This document shows, piece by piece, positions 7,272 to 13,293 of a stretch of DNA of 14,687 nt. The DNA is from JBHIDJ01 sp046760105 (lineage in GTDB: Bacteria; Pseudomonadota; Gammaproteobacteria; Acidiferrobacterales; SPGG2): assembly GCA_046760105.1 (NCBI GenBank), contig JBHIDJ010000077.1, forward strand, positions 1 to 14,687. The letters are read 5' to 3'. Made by a program: the position numbers and the translations under genes. Under the pieces are notes generated by a model. That model searched no databases. It had not been told where the DNA came from and saw nothing but the letters and a program-made list of their open reading frames with translations. Every line of letters starts with the position of its first letter. The stretch's first letter is position 1.

Positions 7272-8747
7272 TTACCTGGGTTTGGTCAACTGATCAATTA
7301 AATCCGCGAGCTTGCGAATACCCGGCTCGATTCGGTCGACCGATATCGACGAGAAGCCCAATCGAAAGTAGTTAACCGGGGGATGCTCGGATAGGAAATG
7401 GACGTCTCCGGCTTCGATCAAGATACCCTGCTCCAAAGCCTGCCGCTGAAGCTCCTTGGCATCGAGGCCATCAGGCCCTTTTATCCAATAAGAGGTCCCG
7501 CCAAATGTGGGTACGCGCGCGGATTCAGGCATGTGCTGCGCCAACGCGTTGCCCATGGCTTGCCAGCGGTCTCTGTAAGCATGACTCAGGCGGCGTACGA
7601 GTGAGTCATGGTGTCCCCGTGCCAGGAAAAGCGCGGCAGCCCGCTGATTGTTGGCAGGCGGGTGGCGGAGCATAAGCCGGCGGAGTGCACGCGCTTCGCG
7701 AACGAGTTCCGACGGTCCAACCATGTAGCCAAGGCGCAAGCCCGGCGCCAGCGTCTTTGAGAGGCTGCCGACGTATATAACGCGGTCGTTTTGATCAAGG
7801 CTTTTTAGCGCGGGCGTCGGATCGCCCACAAAGTTGGTCTCGCTCTCGTAATCGTCCTCAACAACCACGAAATTTACATCCGCGGCGCGGTTGAGCAGCG
7901 CACGTCGGCGCTGCAAAGGTAGCGTTACTGTGGTAGGTGACTGGTGGCTCGGGGTGATATAGATATAATCACAACGGTCGAGGCGTTTATCGACGATAAG
8001 CCCTGCCTCATCTACAGATAGCCCCACCAGCTGGGAGGTGCTAACAGCGAAAATATTACGTGCGTCCGGATAGCCCGGGTCTTCGATGCCTACAGTGTTG
8101 TTATCCGCAACCAGCAGGCTCGCGATTATATAGAGCGCTTGCTGGGCGCCCACGGTGACCAAGATCTCGCTCGGTGTTGCCCATACACCACGCCGCGGTA
8201 ACAGCCGCGTATGGATCTGTTCGACGAGTAGTGGATCGTCGGTATCGATGCTGTCCCGTGCCCAGTCTCGGATCGCCATGATGCTGAGCGCCTCACGTGC
8301 ACATTCACGCCAATCGGCGATCGGAAACAATGCGGGGTCGAACTGCCCATAGATGAAGGGATAATGATATTTCTGCCAGTCGTGGGGCTTAACAATGTTG
8401 CGCTGAGATGACGGCTTGAGCTTGAGCCGACGGGGCCAATCGGGAGCCGCGACCGCGCCCACCTTTGACCGGCGCGCCTCTGCCACCCGTCCGGCGAGGA
8501 TGTCTTTGTTGACGTAATAGCCGCTGCGCTCGCGCGCGATCAGATACCCCTCGTCGACGAGCTGCTGATACGCGAGCACGACAGTATTTCGCGCGACCCC
8601 TAGCTGTATGGCCAGCTTACGGCAAGAGGGAAGGGGGCTGCCCCCTGGGATATGGCCGTCGAGAATGACCGACACCATCATTTCCCGGATCTGGCTCTGC
8701 AGACTGGCGTTGCTGTCGGGCGAGAGATGGAGGAGTTGGTCACGCAT
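7272..8747 (-). CDS. tauR: MocR/GntR-type taurine regulator TauR
   Basis: Predicted PLP-dependent transcription factor that activates taurine genes. From the ATG at 8747 it has 491 residues, the normal size for a MocR protein. The GntR winged helix is at about 15-80, with GGSPLPSCRKLAIQLGVARN (35-54) and the recognition-helix region TVVLAYQQLVDEGYL. A fold-type-I aminotransferase domain follows from about 130. Lys331 in GSLSKTLAPGLRLGY is the expected PLP lysine and Asp298/299 in VVEDDYESE contacts the cofactor ring. The frame is open 180 codons further upstream, but that part lies opposite the aminotransferase gene and does not look like protein, so I chose 8747 at the usual MocR N-terminus. 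No Shine-Dalgarno precedes it: the candidate TauR box CTGGTCTAAT is there instead, which would fit autoregulation. Naming as TauR rests on family plus position. Confidence 0.88.
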   Translation of the reverse strand: MRDQLLHLSPDSNASLQSQIREMMVSVILDGHIPGGSPLPSCRKLAIQLGVARNTVVLAYQQLVDEGYLIARERSGYYVNKDILAGRVAEARRSKVGAVAAPDWPRRLKLKPSSQRNIVKPHDWQKYHYPFIYGQFDPALFPIADWRECAREALSIMAIRDWARDSIDTDDPLLVEQIHTRLLPRRGVWATPSEILVTVGAQQALYIIASLLVADNNTVGIEDPGYPDARNIFAVSTSQLVGLSVDEAGLIVDKRLDRCDYIYITPSHQSPTTVTLPLQRRRALLNRAADVNFVVVEDDYESETNFVGDPTPALKSLDQNDRVIYVGSLSKTLAPGLRLGYMVGPSELVREARALRRLMLRHPPANNQRAAALFLARGHHDSLVRRLSHAYRDRWQAMGNALAQHMPESARVPTFGGTSYWIKGPDGLDAKELQRQALEQGILIEAGDVHFLSEHPPVNYFRLGFSSISVDRIEPGIRKLADLIDQLTKPR

Positions 8748-8750
8748 GGG

Positions 8751-8783
8751 CTGGTCTAATCCAATTCCCGTAACTGGCTCTAC
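8751..8783. promoter_or_regulatory. Candidate TauR direct-repeat boxes
   Basis: CTGGTCTAAT (8751-8760) and CTGGCTCTAC (8774-8783) start 23 bases apart, about two helical turns, in the divergent tauR-aminotransferase region. MocR regulators typically bind direct repeats there, and Rhodobacter TauR is known to bind CTGGACTTAA-like direct repeats, which the first box resembles. The first box abuts the tauR start, so binding would also block tauR expression. Assignment is by resemblance only. Confidence 0.45.
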
Positions 8784-8803
8784 TCGACTACCGTGGATCG
8801 AGT
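8782..8803. promoter_or_regulatory. Dyad ACTCGA-N10-TCGAGT in divergent promoter
   Basis: ACTCGA (8782-8787) and TCGAGT (8798-8803) form a perfect 6-bp inverted repeat centred in the 105-bp divergent region. It could be the site of a second dimeric regulator or part of a TauR site. I could not place convincing -35/-10 boxes for either gene. Confidence 0.35.
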
Positions 8804-8852
8804 CTATTGTAACCCCGATGTTGGCCAAGTTTAGATCTAGAGGAAGGTCGAG

Positions 8853-10202
8853 ATGAATGTCACTACGCAGACGCTTGAATATCACTGGATGCCGTTCACC
8901 GCTAACCGGGACTTCAAGGTGGACCCGAGACTGCTGGTTCGCGCTGAGGGTGTTTATTACTGGAATCAAAAGGGAGAAAAAGTCCTCGATGGGTCTTCGG
9001 GCCTGTTTTGCGTCGCTGCCGGACATTGCCGGCGTGAGATCGCGGACGCCATTGCCAAACAGCTGACCGAACTCGATTACTGTGCCCCCTTCCAGGGCGG
9101 CCAGCCGCTGTCGTTTGAGTTTGCACGGCGAATCGCGGCACTCACCCCGGGCGACCTCGACTACATCTTTTTTGCCAATTCCGGTTCTGAGGCGGTCGAC
9201 ACGGCCATAAAGATTTGTCTTGCTTACCACCGTGCTCGCGGGCAAGGGCAGCGTATGCGGTTCGTGTCGCGCGAACGCGCCTATCATGGCGTGAACATCG
9301 GTGGCACGTCCTTAAGTGGGTTGGTCAAAAACCGCGACGTTTTTGGCGCCGGCCTGGCGGGCGTGGTACACATACGACATACGTGGTTGCCAGAAAACCG
9401 GTTCACCAAGGGTCAACCCGAGACCGGGGCGGAACTTGCGGAGGACCTGCAACGCATGGTGGAGCTCTATGGCGCAGACACGATTGCCGCCTGTTTTGTG
9501 GAGCCCATTGCCGGTTCGACCGGTGCCCTCGTACCGCCGAAAGGCTATCTCGAGCGTTTGCGGGAAATCTGCGACGCCCACGGAATCCTACTGGTGTTCG
9601 ATGAAGTCATCTGTGGTTTCGGGCGCACCGGCAAGGCCTTCGGCGCTCAGAGCTTTGGCGTCACTCCAGACATCATGACGATGGCAAAGGCCTTGACCAA
9701 CGCGGCCCAACCGATGGGCGCGGTGGCGGTCAGCAAAGAGATCCACGACACCATCGTCGGTGCGGCCCCCGAGCACTCGATTGAGCTTTTCCACGGCTAT
9801 ACCTATTCCGGACACCCGGCGGCTTGTGCAGCCGGTCTCGCCGCGCTGGACATCTATGAAAAAGAGAGGCTGTTTGACCGTGCGGCTGACATGTCCTCCT
9901 ACTTCTTGGAAACGGTCTTCAGCCTAAGCGACCTGCCGGTGATCACAGATATTCGCGGCTACGGGATGATCGCCGGTTTCGATGTGGCGTCAGCAGGTAA
10001 GCCGGGAGTCCGAGGCTATGAGGTCCAGAAGCGCCTTTTCGAAGCAGGACTCCACATCAAGATGACCGGGGATGCCGGCATTCTCGCACCGCCGCTTATC
10101 GCCGAAAAAAGCCACATCGATGAGATGTGCGATATACTGCGAGCGGTACTGAAAACATATCCGGCGCAGACAACAGACATAAGGAGGGCGCGCTCCTCCT
10201 GA
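8853..10202 (+). CDS. Omega-amino acid:pyruvate aminotransferase (taurine and/or beta-alanine)
   Basis: Class III PLP aminotransferase, 449 residues. In this locus it should transfer the amino group of taurine to pyruvate, giving sulfoacetaldehyde and alanine. PLP-binding features are intact: NSGSEAVDTAIK (109-120), YHGVNIGGTSLSG (144-156), Asp250 in VFDEVICGFGRTG and the Schiff-base Lys279 in TMAKALTN. The N-terminal HWMPFTANRDFKVDPRL (11-27) and the overall pattern match beta-alanine:pyruvate aminotransferases of Pseudomonas as I recall them. At the position of their substrate-binding Arg414 this protein seems to have Lys403 (HIKMTGD). So tpa is supported by context (back to back with tauR, before tauABC) and a beta-alanine enzyme by similarity; I leave the symbol open. 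AGAGGAAGG lies just before the start. The last residues (RRARSS) look like an unaligned tail, and a strong hairpin follows the stop. Confidence 0.85.
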   Translation: MNVTTQTLEYHWMPFTANRDFKVDPRLLVRAEGVYYWNQKGEKVLDGSSGLFCVAAGHCRREIADAIAKQLTELDYCAPFQGGQPLSFEFARRIAALTPGDLDYIFFANSGSEAVDTAIKICLAYHRARGQGQRMRFVSRERAYHGVNIGGTSLSGLVKNRDVFGAGLAGVVHIRHTWLPENRFTKGQPETGAELAEDLQRMVELYGADTIAACFVEPIAGSTGALVPPKGYLERLREICDAHGILLVFDEVICGFGRTGKAFGAQSFGVTPDIMTMAKALTNAAQPMGAVAVSKEIHDTIVGAAPEHSIELFHGYTYSGHPAACAAGLAALDIYEKERLFDRAADMSSYFLETVFSLSDLPVITDIRGYGMIAGFDVASAGKPGVRGYEVQKRLFEAGLHIKMTGDAGILAPPLIAEKSHIDEMCDILRAVLKTYPAQTTDIRRARSS

Positions 10203-10218
10203 TGGTGTGCTCGCAAGA

Positions 10219-10248
10219 ACGCGTTGACCGATGGCTTGGTCAACGCGT
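10219..10248 (+). terminator. Perfect 11-bp hairpin after the aminotransferase gene
   Basis: ACGCGTTGACC (10219-10229) and GGTCAACGCGT (10238-10248) pair perfectly around an eight-base loop, 17 bases after the stop. No U-tract follows, so complete factor-independent termination is doubtful. A partial terminator, 3'-end protector or cleavage site between the aminotransferase and tau transporter messages is more likely. The 212-bp gap and this hairpin suggest that tauABC has its own promoter. Confidence 0.5.
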
Positions 10249-10292
10249 GATAGTCCACAGGAGAACATGCCGGTTTAACAGGGAGAAAGAGT

Positions 10293-10301
10293 TAAGGAGG
10301 T
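10293..10301 (+). other. Orphan consensus Shine-Dalgarno without a gene
   Basis: TAAGGAGGT is a nine-base match to the complement of the 16S rRNA tail, yet the only start in range (GTG at 10304) reaches a stop after two codons. It lies 114 bases before tauA in an AT-richer stretch than its surroundings. It may be a remnant of a lost gene start, a ribosome standby site or chance. The rest of the 10203-10414 gap shows the hairpin at 10219-10248 and no clear promoter. Confidence 0.35.
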
Positions 10302-10414
10302 AAGTGTTATAGGGAACAAGATCGAAGCTAAAGCTAGCTCATAACAAGATGTGCGCCTAGTACACTGATTAATAAATGACGTAATACATGACACCACTCT
10401 AAGGAGGGCTTCAC

Positions 10415-11440
10415 ATGAAGAAAGTTATTAGATTCATAAGTGTTTTATTTGCACTTCCACTGATGCTGATGATTGCGGGTGTCAGTACGAGCCTGGCCGC
10501 GAAGAAGGTGACAATCGGTTATCAGCTTATCTACAACCCGTGGAAGGTGGCCATTGCCGATGGCAGCATCGAAAAGGCGACCGGCTACGAGATCGACTTT
10601 CGCAAATTCGATTCCGGCTCCAAGGTGATCAACGCCATGGCCTCGGGCGACGTGCAGATTGCGCTGGCCGGCTCGAGCCCGATTGCCGCCGGTGTCAGCC
10701 GCGGCATCGACATCCAGCTGGTGTGGATCTTTGAGGATATCGCCTCCGCCGAGGCGCTCGTGGTGCGTGACGGCTCCGGCATCGTTTCCCCGCAGGATCT
10801 GAAGGGTAAGAAGCTGGGCGTGCCATTTGTTTCCACGACGCATTTCCATACCTTGTTCGCTCTCGAGCAGTTTGGTATCGAACCCAAAGAGGTTGAGATC
10901 CTCAACATGCAGCCGAATCAGATCGCCGCTGCCTGGTTGCGGGGTGATATCGACGCCGCCTTTGTGTGGGATCCGGCGCTCGGCCGCATCAAGGAGACGG
11001 GCAAGGTATTGATCACGTCGGGGCAGTTGTGCAAGTGGGGCAAGTGCACCTTCGACGGCATGGTGGCGGACGCCCAGTGGGCCGCGGAGAATGCAGATTT
11101 CATGGCGAAGTTTCTGACGGTCATCGCCGCGGCCGACGAGTCTTATCGCAGCAATCCCAGTGCTTGGACGCCAGATTCGATGGAGGTCAAGTCGATAGTC
11201 AAATTGGTGGGCGGCAAAGAAAAAGACGTGCCGGGGGTGCTCGCGCTCTATGGCTTTCCCACCATGAAGGAACAGGCATCGGCCGCGTGGCTCGGCGGCG
11301 GTAAGGACGGCGGTGCCGCGCGTGCACTGATGTTCACGTCGGAGTTTCTGAAGAACGAGAAGAAGATCCCCTCAGTACAGCCGGACTACGGCAAGTTCGT
11401 CAATCCGAAGTATGTCGAAGCGGCGATGAAGATGCAGTAA
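10415..11440 (+). CDS. tauA: Taurine ABC transporter substrate-binding protein
   Basis: Periplasmic binding protein that captures taurine and delivers it to TauBC. It has 341 residues. A Sec signal is clear: Lys2, Lys3 and Arg6, a hydrophobic core from about 7 to 23 and a likely signal peptidase I cut after the Ala28/29 region (SLAAKK). The mature part has the pattern of TauA/SsuA proteins: VTIGYQLIYNPWKVAIADG (32-50), FDSGSKVINAMASGDVQIAL and AAAWLRGDIDAAFVWDPALG. Two cysteines five apart (LCKWGKCTFDG) stand where relatives usually have WG followed by Pro-Thr; a disulfide is possible. AAGGAGG seven bases upstream fixes the start. It is followed by an attenuator-like hairpin and tauB. Other sulfonates or beta-alanine are possible ligands. 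Confidence 0.92.
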   Translation: MKKVIRFISVLFALPLMLMIAGVSTSLAAKKVTIGYQLIYNPWKVAIADGSIEKATGYEIDFRKFDSGSKVINAMASGDVQIALAGSSPIAAGVSRGIDIQLVWIFEDIASAEALVVRDGSGIVSPQDLKGKKLGVPFVSTTHFHTLFALEQFGIEPKEVEILNMQPNQIAAAWLRGDIDAAFVWDPALGRIKETGKVLITSGQLCKWGKCTFDGMVADAQWAAENADFMAKFLTVIAAADESYRSNPSAWTPDSMEVKSIVKLVGGKEKDVPGVLALYGFPTMKEQASAAWLGGGKDGGAARALMFTSEFLKNEKKIPSVQPDYGKFVNPKYVEAAMKMQ

Positions 11441-11455
11441 CACCCTTTGACTCGG

Positions 11456-11490
11456 GGCCCGATCCGCACACGTCGGGTCGGGCCTCTTTT
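11456..11490 (+). terminator. Hairpin plus U-run between tauA and tauB, likely attenuator
   Basis: GGCCCGATCCG (11456-11466) pairs with CGGGTCGGGCC (11474-11484), 11 pairs including one G-U, with a seven-base loop, followed by TCTTTT (11485-11490). This is a plausible factor-independent terminator inside an operon. Partial readthrough would keep the binding protein in excess over the ATPase and permease, as is common in ABC import operons. Confidence 0.7.
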
Positions 11491-11529
11491 GCTTCGGCAA
11501 GCATAAAGCATAAAGAAGGTGGGTGAGTC

Positions 11530-12378
11530 ATGAGCACCTTGCAAGTCAAGGACGTTACTGTCATTTACCCGGGTCAGCGTCCGGGCGAAGAGGTCCACGC
11601 CCTGGAACACATCGATCTCACGATCCATGACCGCGATTTCGTTGTGGCACTGGGCGCCTCGGGCTGTGGTAAGACGACCCTGTTGAACCTGATGGCCGGC
11701 TTCATTGCGCCGTCTAGTGGCCAGGTCTTGCTCAACCGAGAAGAGGTTACGAATACACCCGGCAAAGAGGGAAGCGTTATCAATCATGAAGTGACCGGTC
11801 CCGGGGCGGATCGCGGCGTCGTGTTCCAGAAGCACGCGCTGCTTCCTTGGCTCAACGTGATGGAAAACACGGAGTTTGGTCTAAAGCTGCAGGGCATACG
11901 AAAGGAGAAACGGCGGGAGATCGCGGCAAAGAACCTGGCGCTCGTGGGCTTACAGGACTTTCACAACCACGCCATTTACCAGCTCTCAGGCGGTATGCAG
12001 CAACGGGTAGGGATGGCGCGGGCGCTAACCAGCGATCCGGCGATGCTGCTTATGGACGAGCCGCTGGGGGCGTTGGACGCGCTCACCCGCGAGACCATCC
12101 AGGAGCTGATTCTCGACGTCTGGCGTGAAACCGAAAAGATGATATTTTTCATTACTCACAGCGTCGAAGAGGCGCTGTTCCTGGCCACGCGGTTGGTCGT
12201 GATGTCTCCCCGGCCCGGACGCATCACGCATACCTACGAGCTCGACTTCCAGCAGCGCTTCTTCAAGTCCCGCGATGCACGGGCGGTAAAGTCGGATCCA
12301 GACTTCATCAACATGCGCGAAACCGTGCTGAGCATCATTCACGGCGATGAAAAGGCCGTGGGAGGCGACCATGTCTGA
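11530..12378 (+). CDS. tauB: Taurine ABC transporter ATP-binding protein
   Basis: Cytoplasmic ATPase that drives taurine import with TauC. It has 282 residues with Walker A GASGCGKTT (42-50), Q-loop Gln100 in GVVFQKHALLPW, signature LSGGMQQR (152-159), Walker B MLLMDEP (172-178) and switch His210. The C-terminal part, ELDFQQRFF (237-245) and KSDPDFINMRE (254-264), is characteristic of TauB within the nitrate/sulfonate/taurine ABC family. Compared with Escherichia coli TauB as I recall it, about 14 extra residues (around 74-87, TNTPGKEGSVINHE) sit between Walker A and the Q-loop. The ribosome site is imperfect (GAAGGTGGGTGAG). The end overlaps tauC by eight bases, indicating translational coupling. 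Confidence 0.92.
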   Translation: MSTLQVKDVTVIYPGQRPGEEVHALEHIDLTIHDRDFVVALGASGCGKTTLLNLMAGFIAPSSGQVLLNREEVTNTPGKEGSVINHEVTGPGADRGVVFQKHALLPWLNVMENTEFGLKLQGIRKEKRREIAAKNLALVGLQDFHNHAIYQLSGGMQQRVGMARALTSDPAMLLMDEPLGALDALTRETIQELILDVWRETEKMIFFITHSVEEALFLATRLVVMSPRPGRITHTYELDFQQRFFKSRDARAVKSDPDFINMRETVLSIIHGDEKAVGGDHV

Positions 12379-13243
12379 TAGAACCTACGGTCAGCTTTAC
12401 GGGAAATGGGCGGTAGCCTTGCCAAGGCTGTTTGGCAAAGGGCCTGCTAAGCCGGGCGATGCCTTTGGTGCCCCGGGCCAGGGCCGCAGTGTTGCGATCA
12501 GTGTTGTAACCAGCATCGGCCTGTTTTTGGTGTGGTACGGCGTCACCGCGACCGGGATGATCGAACCGCTGTTTCTGCCCTCGCCCGAAGCGGTTTGGGA
12601 TAGGCTCTGGAGTATTATCTTCGAGGACTTCGGTGGTGGGACCTTGGCGGAGCACGTCTGGGCCAGCCTGGTGCGCGTGTTCGGCGCATTCTTGCTCGCC
12701 GTTGTCACCGCCATTCCCATCGGCATCCTTATGGGTGTCAATCGAATCATGCGCGGGGTTTTCGATCCGCCCATCGAGTTCTACCGGCCGATTCCGCCGC
12801 TTGCTTACCTGCCGCTCATGGTCATCTGGTTCGGAATCGGCGAGCTGACCAAGATCATCATCATCTATCTCGCCGTGTTCGCACCAGTGGCACTGAATGC
12901 CCGTGCCGGCGTACGCTCGGTGTCGATCGAGCAGATTCACGCCGCCTACTCGATGGGGGCGTCGCGGGCACAGGTGCTTTGGCATGTGATCGTGAAGGGT
13001 GCGATGCCGGAGATTCTGACCGGGATGCGTATCGGCGTTGGATTTGGCTGGACGACGCTCGTCGCCGCCGAGTTGGTGGCGGCACAACAAGGCGTGGGTG
13101 CCATGATCCAGCAGGCTTCGGATTTTCTCGTCACGGACGTCGCCATCATGGGTATCGTGGTAATCGGGGCCATCGCCTATCTGTTCGATCTACTCATGCG
13201 TTATCTCGAGCGCTTGCTCGTGCCCTGGAAGGGTAAGGTGTAG
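12371..13243 (+). CDS. tauC: Taurine ABC transporter permease
   Basis: Inner-membrane channel subunit that pairs with TauB and receives taurine from TauA. It has 290 residues with about six membrane segments (near 41-60, 100-122, 142-156, 160-178, 222-240 and 257-275) and the cytoplasmic EAA loop that docks the ATPase, AAYSMGASRAQVLWHVIVKG (191-210). The block LPSPEAVWDRL (69-79) is typical of SsuC/TauC permeases. The frame opens eight codons earlier at 12347, but GGAGG at 12361-12365, five bases before the ATG at 12371, and the eight-base overlap with tauB favour the shorter start. The pair order tauB-tauC with overlap indicates one transcript. Confidence 0.92.
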   Translation: MSDRTYGQLYGKWAVALPRLFGKGPAKPGDAFGAPGQGRSVAISVVTSIGLFLVWYGVTATGMIEPLFLPSPEAVWDRLWSIIFEDFGGGTLAEHVWASLVRVFGAFLLAVVTAIPIGILMGVNRIMRGVFDPPIEFYRPIPPLAYLPLMVIWFGIGELTKIIIIYLAVFAPVALNARAGVRSVSIEQIHAAYSMGASRAQVLWHVIVKGAMPEILTGMRIGVGFGWTTLVAAELVAAQQGVGAMIQQASDFLVTDVAIMGIVVIGAIAYLFDLLMRYLERLLVPWKGKV

Positions 13244-13274
13244 GTTTGGAGCACGGCCAGTAGCGGGTGGAATT

Positions 13275-13290
13275 TCTAGTGTGGAGGTGA
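13275..13290 (+). promoter_or_regulatory. TCTAGTGT word and strong ribosome site before mmsA
   Basis: TCTAGTGT (13275-13282) differs by one base from the TCTAGAGT words in other gaps of this locus and runs directly into GGAGGTGA (13283-13290), a near-perfect Shine-Dalgarno three bases before the mmsA start. The 50-bp tauC-mmsA gap shows no terminator, so cotranscription with tauABC is likely. Confidence 0.4.
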
Positions 13291-13293
13291 GCA

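Noticed and set aside
8807..8836. TTGTAA and TTTAGA as -35/-10 boxes for the aminotransferase gene
   Set aside because: Spacing is 17 bases but the -10 matches only three of six positions and would put the transcript start inside the ribosome site.
7272..9287. A 671-residue reading of tauR starting at 9287
   Set aside because: The first 180 codons lie opposite the aminotransferase gene and the divergent promoter and show no regulator-like sequence; the normal MocR N-terminus begins at 8747.
12347..12370. Earlier tauC start at 12347
   Set aside because: GGAGG at 12361-12365 is correctly spaced for the ATG at 12371, and the eight extra residues (MKRPWEAT) overlap tauB coding sequence.
12335..13090. 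251-codon minus-strand frame opposite tauC
   Set aside because: Charged, low-complexity antisense shadow of the permease gene in GC-rich DNA, without a start context.
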